64,000 bases of DNA from contig NZ_QGGI01000003.1 of NCBI RefSeq assembly GCF_003148465.1, forward strand, positions 27,940 to 91,939, read 5' to 3'. This DNA is from Oceanotoga teriensis (lineage in GTDB: Bacteria > Thermotogota > Thermotogae > Petrotogales > Petrotogaceae). Numbering within the stretch: the first letter of the stretch is position 1; every line of letters starts with the position of its first letter. The notes beneath the pieces were generated by a model. That model saw nothing but the letters and a program-made list of their open reading frames with translations. It made no database searches and was not told the origin of the DNA. The position numbers were made by a program, and so were the translations under genes. Below, in pieces: positions 1-8,613 of this stretch.

Positions 1-2
1 GT

Positions 3-497
3 ATTTTATATATTTTAAAAGACTTTTATGAATTAGAAAAACCAGACAGAAACTTAAAAAATTCTGATAATTTACTCAGGCTGATGAAAAAAAATAAAAT
101 AGATTATTGTTTTTCTTTCGGAGATCACATATTAAAAGGAAAAATTTTAAAAGAGTATAAAAATAAAATAATAAATTTTCATCCTTCTATTTTGCCAAAT
201 TATCCTGGAAGAAACGCCATTGATAAAGCTATAAATGATAATGCTTCTATTTTAGGAAATACTGCTCATTTTATAGATGAAGGAATTGATACAGGGCCTA
301 TCATTTTGCAAAGTGTTATTTCGTCAGAAGCTTTTTATAAAAATGGTTATGATTTTATTTTAGATTTACAAATAGAGATGTTATTTAATCTTGATAAATT
401 ATTGGAAAATAAAAAGATAAAAGTAGAAGGGAATAAAGTGAAAATAATAAATGCTGATATTACAAAATATTTTATTTTGCCAGATATTAAGGACTGA
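3..497 (+). CDS. Sugar N-formyltransferase, 5'-truncated by window edge
   Basis: The C-terminal part of a formyl-transferase-fold enzyme that would move a formyl group from N10-formyltetrahydrofolate to a sugar-nucleotide amine. The reading frame is open from base 3, so the true start lies upstream of the window; the first internal ATG is at 84. Counting from that ATG, the catalytic triad of the fold is visible: Asn31 and His33 in INFHPSILP and Asp69 in DEGIDTGPI. The 36-residue His-Asp spacing equals that of GAR transformylase (His108-Asp144). It heads a sugar-nucleotide cluster, so a VioF-like sugar formyltransferase is more likely than methionyl-tRNA formyltransferase; the C-terminal tRNA-binding domain of Fmt is absent. 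The substrate is inferred from the neighbours. Confidence 0.8.
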   Translation: MLYILKDFYELEKPDRNLKNSDNLLRLMKKNKIDYCFSFGDHILKGKILKEYKNKIINFHPSILPNYPGRNAIDKAINDNASILGNTAHFIDEGIDTGPIILQSVISSEAFYKNGYDFILDLQIEMLFNLDKLLENKKIKVEGNKVKIINADITKYFILPDIKD

Positions 498-501
498 TTA
501 A

Positions 502-630
502 ATGAATAAAAAAATATTAGTTACAAAATCATCTATGCCCAATTTAGATGAATATGTAGAAGAAATAAAAGATTTATGGGATACTCATTGGTTAACCAAT
601 ATGGAAATTAAACATGATTATTTAGAATAA
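502..630 (+). pseudogene. N-terminal relic of a DegT-family sugar aminotransferase
   Basis: A 42-codon frame beginning four bases after the formyltransferase stop. It aligns with the first 43 residues of the intact aminotransferase at 3191-4291: shared blocks include SMP, EY, EIKDLWDT, LT, KH and LE. It then stops at TAA 628-630, before any PLP-binding region, and no continuation is visible in the other frames. It is too diverged (about half identical) to be a recent partial duplication, so it probably remains from a second, different aminotransferase that was lost when the cassette was rearranged. Confidence 0.7.
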
Positions 631-784
631 TTTATAAAAAGATTTAGTTGAATTAAGTAAATTAATGAAATTTCACAAAAAATTAGAGTTATGAAGTTAT
701 TTGATGATTAACATATATTCTTATGATGACGAGGGTAATAAAGTTTATATAAAAGTTCAATTAAATAAGGATGATTAAAAGACT
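631..784 (+). other. Degenerate spacer with coding remnants
   Basis: No intact gene is seen. Short open stretches interrupted by stops occur in two frames, including a 24-codon ATG frame at 704-778 that ends in DDEGNKVYIKVQLNKDD and has no good ribosome site. The stretch looks like decayed coding sequence between the aminotransferase relic and the 2,3-dehydratase. The origin of the remnants could not be recognised. Confidence 0.4.
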
Positions 785-2158
785 ATGATTACTTTAAATG
801 ATTATATTAAATCTTTAAATACAGCGAAAACTTATAATAAAACCAAATATTTGTTAAAATGGATTAATGAAAAAAACAAAACTACTTATGTTGATATCAA
901 AGAAATTAAACTTGAGGATAGTAACTATTGGTTTTATGATAAGAAAGAAGGAGCTATAAGAAATAAAAATAATAGTTTTTTTTCTATTAAAGGTATAGAA
1001 AAATACAAATTAGGTAAACTATTAGAATCTCATCCTATTATCATACAGGATGAAATAGGTTATTTAGGTATAATTACTTCAAAAATAAATGGAGTTTTAC
1101 ATTTTTTAATGCAGGCAAAAATTGAACCTGGCAATATTAATAAAGTTCAAATTTCTCCAACTATTCAAGCCACAAAAAGTAATTTTTTGCAAAAACATGG
1201 GGGTAAAAAACCAGCCTTTTTAGAATATTTTATAAACTCTGAAAAATATGAAATCATAGTAGACCAAATACAATCGGAACAATCATCGAGATTTTATAAA
1301 AAAAGAAACAGAAATGTAATATTATACATAAAAGATCATATAAAGGAATCTGAAAACTTTCGATGGTTTACATTAGGCCAAATTAAAAAGCTAATGAAAT
1401 ATGATAATTTAGTTAATATGGATACAAGGACAGTGCTTTCTTGTATACCTTATTCTACGTTAAAAAGAGAAAAATTTACAGAAGATATAAATAATAGTAT
1501 TTTTTTAAATCAATTAAATCTAAAAATAAATCATGAAAAAATAAAAAAAATATATTATAGTTTAAACAACAAAAAAATGTTTAATAATTATAGTATAAGA
1601 TTAACAGATCTTTATTCTTTAAATAACTGGAAAATGGAACATGGAAAATTTCAAGATATTGAAAATAAATATCCGTTTGAAGTTATTTTTGCAGATATAA
1701 CAATACAAGGTAGAGAAGTTTATAATTGGACGCAACCACTTTTTAAAGCTAAAGGGAAAGCTACTTTTGGTTTGGTTTTTTTTGAAGAAGACGGAGTTAT
1801 TCATTTTATTATAAAAGAAAAACCAGAAATTGGTTGTTTTGATTATGTTGAGTTAGGACCAACAATACAAAAAGAATTTAATGATAATTTTGAAGATAAT
1901 ATTGAAAAATTATTTGAACAAAATTTAATTCGAAATTCTGGAATAATAGCAAAAGTATTACTTTCAGAAGAAGGTGGAAGGTTTTATCAAGAACAAAATT
2001 TAAACATTATAATGAAAATAGACAAAAATGAATTAAATAAAATTTATCTTCCAAAAGAATATCATATAATTGATTTTATTACTTTAAATAAAATGATACA
2101 AACTAATAATTTGATCAATATTCAATTAAGGAATCTCATATCTTTATTGGAGGGTTAA
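785..2158 (+). CDS. NDP-hexose 2,3-dehydratase
   Basis: A 457-residue enzyme of the EvaA/TylX3 family (Hexose_dehydrat), which removes the C-2 hydroxyl of dTDP-4-keto-6-deoxyglucose to give the 3,4-diketo-2,6-dideoxy sugar. The family's internal duplication is visible. The first half has HFLMQAKIEP followed by ISPTIQATKSN and EQSSRFY; the second has HFIIKEKPEIG followed by LGPTIQKEF and EEGGRFY. Length fits the family. The start at 785 has only a weak upstream AAGG, so it is less certain than most in this window. The gene sits three bases before the ketoreductase, as expected because the unstable product must be reduced at once. Substrate assignment rests on family knowledge and the rmlA/rmlB neighbours. 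Confidence 0.85.
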   Translation: MITLNDYIKSLNTAKTYNKTKYLLKWINEKNKTTYVDIKEIKLEDSNYWFYDKKEGAIRNKNNSFFSIKGIEKYKLGKLLESHPIIIQDEIGYLGIITSKINGVLHFLMQAKIEPGNINKVQISPTIQATKSNFLQKHGGKKPAFLEYFINSEKYEIIVDQIQSEQSSRFYKKRNRNVILYIKDHIKESENFRWFTLGQIKKLMKYDNLVNMDTRTVLSCIPYSTLKREKFTEDINNSIFLNQLNLKINHEKIKKIYYSLNNKKMFNNYSIRLTDLYSLNNWKMEHGKFQDIENKYPFEVIFADITIQGREVYNWTQPLFKAKGKATFGLVFFEEDGVIHFIIKEKPEIGCFDYVELGPTIQKEFNDNFEDNIEKLFEQNLIRNSGIIAKVLLSEEGGRFYQEQNLNIIMKIDKNELNKIYLPKEYHIIDFITLNKMIQTNNLINIQLRNLISLLEG

Positions 2159-2160
2159 GT

Positions 2161-3201
2161 ATGAAAAAACTAAAAATGGGAATATTATCAACATCAAATA
2201 TAAATCGAAGAAAGTTTTTGCCAGCTTTGAAAAAAAATAATTTTTTTGAATTTATAGGAATAGCTGTAGCCAACGAAAAAGAGAGAAATGTTTTACTTAA
2301 AGATGTTAATTTAAACGAAAACATAAAAAAATCTTTAGAAACAGCTAAAGAAATAGTTGATGAGTATGGAGGTAATATTTATAATAGTTTTGAAAAAATA
2401 ATTAATTCGAAAAAAATAGAAGCAATATATGTTCCTTTACCGCCTGCTTTACATTATTATTGGGCAAAGAAAATATTAGAAAAAAATAAACATGTTTTTT
2501 TAGAAAAACCTTCAACTATAAATTATAAAGATACTTTAAATTTAATAGATTTAGCTTTAGAAAAAAATCTATCTATACATGAAAACTATGCTTTTGTTTA
2601 TCATAAGCAATTATTTATAATTAAGTCATTAATAAAAGAAAATACCATAGGAGATATAAGAAAAATAACTACAAATTTTGCGTTTCCATTTAGAGGTAAA
2701 AATGATTTTAGGTATAAAAGAGTATTAGGTGGTGGAGCTTTATTAGATTGTGGTGGATATCCTATAAAAGTATCTTCAGAAATATTAGGAGAGGATGTTG
2801 AAATTGTTTCTTCTGTTTTAAATAAAAAAGATTTTGAAGTAGATTTATTTGGAAATGTCTTATTAAAGAACAAAAATAATATTGTTTCTAGCATTTCTTT
2901 TGGAATGGATAACTCTTATAAATGTGAGTTGGAAATTTGGGGAAGTGAAGGAACTATTTATACTGATAGAATTTTTACTGCTCCAGAAAATTATAATCCA
3001 AAAATTTATATAAAAAATAATAAACAAAATAAAACAATAACAGTGGAAGAAGAAGATCAATTTTCAAATTCAATAGATTTTTTTTATAATACAATCATTA
3101 ATAAAAGTATAAGAGAAGAAAATTTTAAAAAAATAATAATTCAAAGTAAATTAATTGAACAAGCATTTGATAAAAACAAGGGAGATATATATGAAAGATA
3201 A
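2161..3201 (+). CDS. Gfo/Idh/MocA-type NDP-sugar 3-ketoreductase
   Basis: A 346-residue NAD(P)-dependent oxidoreductase. The N-terminal Rossmann segment (MGILSTSNINRRKFLPAL) and the EKPSTIN motif, carrying the conserved Glu-Lys-Pro of the family, are visible. GGGALLDCGGYP is the usual C-terminal domain signature. In deoxysugar pathways this family reduces the C-3 ketone made by the 2,3-dehydratase, giving dTDP-4-keto-2,6-dideoxyhexose. It follows the dehydratase directly, and its last 11 bases overlap the aminotransferase start, which implies translational coupling. The stereochemistry of the reduction cannot be read from the sequence. Confidence 0.8.
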   Translation: MKKLKMGILSTSNINRRKFLPALKKNNFFEFIGIAVANEKERNVLLKDVNLNENIKKSLETAKEIVDEYGGNIYNSFEKIINSKKIEAIYVPLPPALHYYWAKKILEKNKHVFLEKPSTINYKDTLNLIDLALEKNLSIHENYAFVYHKQLFIIKSLIKENTIGDIRKITTNFAFPFRGKNDFRYKRVLGGGALLDCGGYPIKVSSEILGEDVEIVSSVLNKKDFEVDLFGNVLLKNKNNIVSSISFGMDNSYKCELEIWGSEGTIYTDRIFTAPENYNPKIYIKNNKQNKTITVEEEDQFSNSIDFFYNTIINKSIREENFKKIIIQSKLIEQAFDKNKGDIYER

Positions 3202-4291
3202 AATAATACCATTAGTAAAACCTTCTATGCCTCCATATAGTGAATATATAAATGAAATAAAAGATTTATGGGATACTAGATATTTAACTCATACAGGTCC
3301 CAAGCATAATCGGTTAGAAAAAGCATTAAGCAATTATTTGAACGTTGATAAAATTGCTCTTTTTACAAACGGGCATTTAGCCTTAGAACTTTCAATTTTA
3401 GCTCTTGAAGTAAAAGGAGAAGTTATAACTACTCCTTTTACTTTTATTTCTACAACCCATGCTATTGTAAGAAATGGATTGGATCCTGTTTTTTGTGATA
3501 TAAAAAAAGATGATTATACAATAGATGCTTCTAAAATTGAAGAGCTAGTAACAGAGAAAACCTCTGCAATTCTTCCTGTTCATGTATATGGGAATATTTG
3601 TGATTATAAGGAAATAGAAAGAATAGCAAAAAAATATAATTTAAAAGTAATATATGATGCAGCACATGCATTTGGAGAAACGGTAGATGGAATAAATGTA
3701 TCTAATCTTGGAGACGCTTCTATGTTTAGTTTTCATGCCACAAAAGTGTTTCATACAGTTGAAGGTGGTGGAGTTACTTTTAAAGATGATAACCTTTATA
3801 ACAAATTTGGAAGTTTAAGACAATTTGGGATGAATCAAAAACATGAAATTATTGATATAGGAACAAATGCAAAAATGACCGAAATTCATGCTGCTATGGG
3901 ATTATGCAATATGAAACATATTGACGATGAAATTAAAAAAAGAAAAAAAGTAGTAGAAAGATATAGAGAAAGGCTTTCAGATATTAAAGGAATAAAATTA
4001 AATGAAGAAAAAGAAAATATAAAAAATAATTATGCCTATTTCCCAGTTTTATTTGATGGATACAAGGCAAATAGAGATGAAGTTTTTGAAGAATTAAAGA
4101 AAAGCAACATTATGGCAAGAAAATATTTTTTTCCGTTGACAAATAATATAGAATGTTATAAGGACAGATTTGATGTAAATAAAACACCTATTGCAAAATA
4201 TGTGGCAGATAGAATATTGACTTTGCCATTATATGCTGATTTAGAATTATCAGACGTAGATAGAATATGTGATATTATAATAAATATTTAA
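3191..4291 (+). CDS. DegT/DnrJ/EryC1 PLP-dependent sugar aminotransferase
   Basis: A 366-residue fold-type I aminotransferase acting on keto sugar nucleotides. The PLP lysine is Lys185 in SFHATKVFHTVEGGG and the PLP-ring aspartate is Asp156 in YDAAHAFGE. The SFHATK(V)F..EGG active-site style resembles, from memory, C-4 aminotransferases of the VioA/WecE type more than the C-3 enzymes, so transfer to C-4 is favoured. The start at 3191 follows GGAGAT at 3181 and overlaps the ketoreductase by 11 bases; an upstream in-frame start exists but lacks a ribosome site. A relic of a second aminotransferase lies at 502-630. With the formyltransferase it would form a VioA/VioF-like pair. Confidence 0.85.
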   Translation: MKDKIIPLVKPSMPPYSEYINEIKDLWDTRYLTHTGPKHNRLEKALSNYLNVDKIALFTNGHLALELSILALEVKGEVITTPFTFISTTHAIVRNGLDPVFCDIKKDDYTIDASKIEELVTEKTSAILPVHVYGNICDYKEIERIAKKYNLKVIYDAAHAFGETVDGINVSNLGDASMFSFHATKVFHTVEGGGVTFKDDNLYNKFGSLRQFGMNQKHEIIDIGTNAKMTEIHAAMGLCNMKHIDDEIKKRKKVVERYRERLSDIKGIKLNEEKENIKNNYAYFPVLFDGYKANRDEVFEELKKSNIMARKYFFPLTNNIECYKDRFDVNKTPIAKYVADRILTLPLYADLELSDVDRICDIIINI

Positions 4292-4304
4292 ATGAGGTGA
4301 TAAT

Positions 4305-5177
4305 GTGAAAGGTATTATCTTAGCAGGGGGAAGTGGAACGCGACTATATCCAATTACAAAAGGAATAAGTAAGCAATTATTGCCAATATACGATAAACCT
4401 ATGATATATTATCCTTTATCAGTATTGATGTTATCAGGAATAAAAGAAGTTTTAATAATTTCAAATCCAGAATATATTGATTTATATAAAAATTTATTTG
4501 AAAAAGGATCTAAATTAGGAATGAAAATAGAGTATAAAATACAGAAAAATCCAAGAGGGCTTGCAGATGCATTTATTGTAGGTGAAGATTTTATAGGAAA
4601 TGATGATGTCGCTTTAATATTGGGAGACAATATTTTCTATGGTCAAGATTTTGTACCAAAATTAAAAAAAGCTGCTGACTTTGAAAAAGGTGCTACAATT
4701 TTTGGTTATTATGTTAATAATCCTAAATCATTTGGAGTAGTTGAATTTGATGAAAATAATAAAGCGATTAGTTTAGAAGAAAAACCTGAAAAACCAAAAT
4801 CAAAATATGCAATACCAGGTTTATATTATTATGATAATTCTGTTGTAGAAAAAGCAAAAAATCTTAAACCCTCAGATAGAGGAGAGTTAGAAATAACAGA
4901 TTTGAATAGAATATATTTAGAAGAAAATGAATTGAATGTAGAGGTTTTGGGAAGAGGAGTTGCTTGGTTAGACACCGGAACATATGATGGCCTTGCTAAT
5001 GCATCAGAATTTGTTAGAACAATACAAAAAAGAACAGGGTTATATATTTCTTGTCTTGAAGAAATTGCATATAGAAATAAATGGGTAAGCAAAGAGCAAT
5101 TGATTGAAATTGGAAAAGAATATGAAAAAACAGAATATGGTAAATATATCTTAGATATAGCAGGTGATATAAAATGA
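4305..5177 (+). CDS. rfbA: Glucose-1-phosphate thymidylyltransferase
   Basis: RmlA makes dTDP-glucose from glucose-1-phosphate and dTTP, the entry step of the cluster. The nucleotide-binding GGSGTR motif is at residues 8-13 and the metal-binding LGDNIFYG at 106-113; the 290-residue length is typical. The start is GTG 4305 with GAGGTGAT just upstream; the overlapping ATG at 4303 is out of frame. It overlaps rfbB by four bases (ATGA), showing translational coupling. Glucose-1-phosphate could come from the phosphoglucomutase at 13771. Confidence 0.95.
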   Translation: MKGIILAGGSGTRLYPITKGISKQLLPIYDKPMIYYPLSVLMLSGIKEVLIISNPEYIDLYKNLFEKGSKLGMKIEYKIQKNPRGLADAFIVGEDFIGNDDVALILGDNIFYGQDFVPKLKKAADFEKGATIFGYYVNNPKSFGVVEFDENNKAISLEEKPEKPKSKYAIPGLYYYDNSVVEKAKNLKPSDRGELEITDLNRIYLEENELNVEVLGRGVAWLDTGTYDGLANASEFVRTIQKRTGLYISCLEEIAYRNKWVSKEQLIEIGKEYEKTEYGKYILDIAGDIK

Positions 5178-6214
5178 CACTATTAGTAACAGGGGTAGCA
5201 GGATTCATAGGAAGCAACTTTGTATACTATTACCTAAGAAAACATATAGATAGAAAAATAATCGGATTAGATAGTCTAACATATGCAGGAAACATAGACA
5301 ATCTATCTAAACTTACAGAAGAAGAAAAAAGTAGATTTAGCTTTATAAAAGGCGATATTACTGATCAAAAAACAGTACAAAAAATATATGAAGATTATGA
5401 AATAGATGGAATAATAAATTTTGCAGCAGAATCTCATGTAGATAGATCTATACATGATCCTCAAATATTTTTAAAAACAAATATATTGGGAACACAAAAT
5501 TTATTAGATATATTTAAGAAAAATTATAAAGAAGGAAATAAATATTTACAAGTATCAACAGATGAGGTATATGGTGCCCTTGGTTCAACAGGATTTTTTA
5601 CAGAAAAAACACCTTTAGATCCACATAGTCCATATTCAGCAAGTAAAACGAGTGCAGATCTTATAGTAAAAGCATATCATGATACCTATGGAATAAATGT
5701 AAATATAACGAGATGTTCAAATAATTACGGACCATATCAATTTCCCGAAAAATTAATACCATTAATAATAAATAATGCTTTAAATCATAAAGAATTACCG
5801 ATATACGGCGATGGCAAGCAGATAAGAGATTGGTTATATGTAGAAGATCATTGTCAAGCAATAGATATGGTATATGATAAGGGTAAAAAAGGCGAAGTAT
5901 ATAATATAGGCGGACATAATGAAAAAGAAAATATAGAAATAGTAAAGACTATAATAAATTATCTTCAAGAAAAAACAGGAGATAAAAAAATAAATGAAGA
6001 TTTAATAAAATATGTAAAAGATAGACTTGGACATGATAGAAGATATGGAATAGATCCAACTAAAATAAAAGAAGAGCTTAATTGGGAACCAACTATTATG
6101 TTTGAACAAGGAATAAAAATGACTATAGATTGGTATTTGAATAATAAAGAGTGGATGGAATCTGTTATAAGTGGCGAGTATTTAGATTTTTATGAGAAAA
6201 ATTATATTGATTAG
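5174..6214 (+). CDS. rfbB: dTDP-glucose 4,6-dehydratase
   Basis: RmlB is an extended short-chain dehydrogenase that converts dTDP-glucose to dTDP-4-keto-6-deoxyglucose using bound NAD. The NAD-binding GVAGFIG is at residues 7-13, the active-site TDE lies in STDEVYG at 128-134, and the catalytic YSASK is at 154-158. The 346-residue length fits. It is the last intact gene of the sugar cassette. No RmlC or RmlD follows, so the 4-keto sugar is probably routed to the dehydratase and aminotransferase rather than to rhamnose, unless rmlC and rmlD lie elsewhere. Confidence 0.95.
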   Translation: MTLLVTGVAGFIGSNFVYYYLRKHIDRKIIGLDSLTYAGNIDNLSKLTEEEKSRFSFIKGDITDQKTVQKIYEDYEIDGIINFAAESHVDRSIHDPQIFLKTNILGTQNLLDIFKKNYKEGNKYLQVSTDEVYGALGSTGFFTEKTPLDPHSPYSASKTSADLIVKAYHDTYGINVNITRCSNNYGPYQFPEKLIPLIINNALNHKELPIYGDGKQIRDWLYVEDHCQAIDMVYDKGKKGEVYNIGGHNEKENIEIVKTIINYLQEKTGDKKINEDLIKYVKDRLGHDRRYGIDPTKIKEELNWEPTIMFEQGIKMTIDWYLNNKEWMESVISGEYLDFYEKNYID

Positions 6215-6440
6215 AGGGATATTATGGATTAAAAAAATTCTATTAAAGGTATTTGAATCTAATTTTATTGCTTTTATTGGTGGGGATAATCAAATATTTT
6301 TTTCAACGTTTTTATACCTCTCATAAATAATATCTTGTATGAAGTTAAGAATTAAAGTAAATAATCAATATTGAAGGTATTAAGAATTTTTTACATTAAT
6401 GTTCTGAAGTCTTTAAAATTTTAGAACTTAGAGGGTTTGG
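6215..6440 (+). other. Non-coding gap after the sugar cassette
   Basis: About 226 bases without a supportable gene. A ribosome-like GAGGG is followed at once by ATG GAT TAA, and short frames are broken by frequent stops, so the stretch looks like decayed coding sequence. No hairpin terminator is evident after rfbB. Confidence 0.4.
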
Positions 6441-6962
6441 ATGAGGTCAATGTATGTATCTGATGTTGGTGATGGTTTGTGTATGGCTATAGACACATTT
6501 TTTGGGAAAACAATTCAAATTGACTGTGGTAGTAAACAAGGCAGTGAAGTTGCATTAAGAGGTCTTATGAATCTTTACAATCGTTTTTATAACCCTGATG
6601 TTTTTATGCTTTTTCACTTTCATAAGGATCATTACAATGGTCTTATGTTTGCTTCTTCCAAAAGTTCTTTTTCTTATACGTGGGGAATAAAGGAAGTCTA
6701 TTATCCCAAAATTCCTAATTTTCCAAAAAAAGATAAATTTATGACCTGTTTATTTACAATGAACCTTAGACTCTTTGGGAACGAAACAGGTATTATGGAA
6801 TATGATTTTTTGAAAGCGATATCAAGAATAAACAGAGGAAGACCTTTTAAATACAAGCCTTTCTCTAAAGGGGATGTAATAAATATAGATGAAACATCAT
6901 TTGAGGTTTTATGGCCACCAATGGAAATTGATGGAAAAGAAACGAAGGCTGAAGGGATGTAA
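6441..6962 (+). pseudogene. Metallo-beta-lactamase-fold hydrolase, N-terminal fragment (frameshifted)
   Basis: The N-terminal 173 codons of a ComEC-like MBL-fold protein. It opens with the DVGDG motif and carries the metal-binding HFHKDH at residues 59-64 (HxHxDH). The start follows GAGGG at 6430-6434. The frame ends at TAA 6960, but the second half of the fold continues in another frame to 7549. A run of four Gs at 6870-6873 reads GDVIN; the matching run at 6954-6956 has only three. One extra G there would restore a single frame of about 369 codons. The gene is therefore either inactivated, phase-variable at a G tract, or carries a sequencing error. The cellular role is unknown. Confidence 0.75.
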
Positions 6963-6982
6963 TAAATGATTTTAATAAAGCA

Positions 6983-7549
6983 ATGGAAATGGAAGAGGAT
7001 AAAAAACTAAAAGAACTATATGAACGTGTAAAATCAGAAGGCCTATTTAGGAAATATTTTGAAGAAAGCCAACGAAAATTTACAGAAGAAAGAGACCATT
7101 CTAAAAATGTCAATGAACTAGTAAAAAAAGAATATGAAAAGAAAAAATTACCAGACATTTTCAAGAGAGCAAATGATTCTCTTAAGAAAGTAGCAAATCA
7201 TTTAAGTCTTACTTTATTAGGTGATGGTGGGTTATTGTTTTTAGGAGATCTGGAGCACCAAGAAATAAAAAAAGTAATAGGTGATTTGATAGCAGCAGGT
7301 AAAAAGAAGTTTTATACGTTGATAATCCCACATCATGGTACACATTGGGATAATAGTTTAAAAGATATTAAATGTATTTATTCCATAACTTCTAACGGCA
7401 GAAGATTATGTTTTTATATAAAGCCAGGATTTAAGAGTATATCGAAAAAGTCTTTTGCAATTCATGTTGATGGTGATATAGCAATTCCTCAATTTCTGCC
7501 TAAAAAAATTAATAGATTTTATCCAAGGTGGTTTTATGATGAATATTGA
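6983..7549 (+). pseudogene. Metallo-beta-lactamase-fold hydrolase, C-terminal fragment
   Basis: The second half of the preceding MBL-fold gene. It contains LLFLGDLE, with the bridging Asp of the fold, and HHGTHWDNS, the late metal-ligand loop seen in ComEC-like MBL proteins. The frame is open upstream of the ATG at 6983 to about 6953 and reads DVINDFNKAM before it, which supports one ancestral gene. The ATG has no convincing ribosome site. The charged segment at residues 1-55 looks helical and would lie between the two halves of the fold. Confidence 0.7.
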
Positions 7550-7636
7550 TGTTTTTTGCTTAACTATGGATTAACAGCGTACTTAGTTTTCCAGACTATC
7601 TTTATTAGAATTAAATAATTTTATTCATGAAAAATC

Positions 7637-7663
7637 TAAAGTAAATAATAAAAAGAACGATAA
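7637..7663 (+). promoter_or_regulatory. Sigma-28 (FliA/SigD) promoter of the flagellin genes
   Basis: TAAA at 7637-7640, a 15-base spacer, then AACGATAA at 7656-7663. This matches the flagellar sigma consensus TAAA-N15-GCCGATAA in both the -35 box and the spacing, and in six of eight -10 positions. It lies about 75 bases before the first flagellin start. Confidence 0.8.
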
Positions 7664-7700
7664 TACTATGAAGTTCTCTGGCCGGAGATAAAAAATATTA

Positions 7701-7714
7701 GCCCATGGAAGGGC
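7701..7714 (+). promoter_or_regulatory. GGA-loop hairpin in the flagellin 1 leader (possible CsrA site)
   Basis: GCCC-ATGGAA-GGGC forms a four-base-pair stem that exposes GGA (7707-7709) in a six-base loop. A second GGA lies in the ribosome site at 7728-7730, 21 bases on. GGA in a loop plus GGA in the Shine-Dalgarno is the arrangement bound by CsrA in the Bacillus hag leader. The binding is inferred. Confidence 0.55.
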
Positions 7715-7739
7715 ATAAAAAAAACATGGAGGTGGAATT

Positions 7740-8555
7740 ATGAGAATAAATCATAATTTAAATGCATTAAACGCATGGAGAAACTTAGGAAATGCAAATT
7801 CAGGAATGGGAAAATCATTAGAAAAATTGAGTTCAGGATTAAGAATTAACAGAGCTGGAGACGATGCTGCAGGATTGGCTATATCAGAAAAGATGAGAGC
7901 ACAGATAAAAGGATATGATATGGCAACAAAGAATGCACAAGATGGAATATCATTGATACAGACAGCAGAAGGAGCGTTAACAGAGGTACATTCAATGCTT
8001 CAAAGAATGAGAGAAATATCAGTACAGGCTGCAAATGATACAAACAACACAGAAGATAGAAGTGCATTGGCAAAAGAAATAGCTCAATTACAAAAAGAAA
8101 TAAACAGAATAGGATCAACAACTAAATTTAATGGTAGTTCATTATTTGCTGCAAATAAATCATTCAATTTACAGATAGGTCCAGATAAATCATCAGACCT
8201 CGTTTTAAATGTAAAATCTCAAGCTGTTACAACAGCTACTCTTACAATAAGTGCTATTTCAATAACTTCTAATACAGCTGCACAAAATGCTATAGCAAGT
8301 ATAGAAAATGCAATAAAAGTTGTTTCAAGTTTAAGAGCACAATTTGGAGCATATCAGAACAGATTGGAACATACAGTAAATAACTTAAGTGTAGCAAGTG
8401 AAAACTTAACAGCAGCAGAATCAAGAATTAGAGATGTTGATATGGCGAAAGAAATGATGAGTTTCACAAGAGAACAGATATTATTACAATCATCAAATGC
8501 TATGTTGGCACAATCAAATCAATTACCACAAAATGTATTATCATTGTTGAGATAA
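7740..8555 (+). CDS. fliC: Flagellin 1
   Basis: The 271-residue filament subunit. The conserved N-terminal D0/D1 region ([36 protein letters not shown]) and C-terminal region ([15 protein letters not shown], ending [10 protein letters not shown]) are both present. There is no large D2/D3 insert; only residues about 165-200 differ from the second copy. It has no signal peptide, as expected for export by the flagellar type III apparatus. A strong GGAGGTGG ribosome site precedes it, and a sigma-28 promoter lies at 7637. No terminator separates it from flagellin 2, so both are probably on one transcript. Confidence 0.97.
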   Translation: MRINHNLNALNAWRNLGNANSGMGKSLEKLSSGLRINRAGDDAAGLAISEKMRAQIKGYDMATKNAQDGISLIQTAEGALTEVHSMLQRMREISVQAANDTNNTEDRSALAKEIAQLQKEINRIGSTTKFNGSSLFAANKSFNLQIGPDKSSDLVLNVKSQAVTTATLTISAISITSNTAAQNAIASIENAIKVVSSLRAQFGAYQNRLEHTVNNLSVASENLTAAESRIRDVDMAKEMMSFTREQILLQSSNAMLAQSNQLPQNVLSLLR

Positions 8556-8567
8556 AAAATATAGCTG

Positions 8568-8581
8568 ACCCAAGGAAGGGT
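8568..8581 (+). promoter_or_regulatory. GGA-loop hairpin in the flagellin 2 leader (possible CsrA site)
   Basis: ACCC-AAGGAA-GGGT repeats the design of the hairpin upstream of flagellin 1. The closing pair has changed from G-C to A-T, so pairing is kept while sequence changed; flanking T-A and G-T pairs can extend the stem to six. GGA sits in the loop at 8574-8576 and again in the ribosome site at 8602-8604. No T-run follows, so this is not a terminator. Confidence 0.55.
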
Positions 8582-8613
8582 TAAATAATAATTAATTACA
8601 TGGAGGTGGAATT

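Noticed and set aside
8568..8600. Hairpin between the flagellins as a terminator
   Set aside because: The stem is followed by TTAAATAATAATTAATTA rather than a T-run, and the second flagellin has no promoter of its own.
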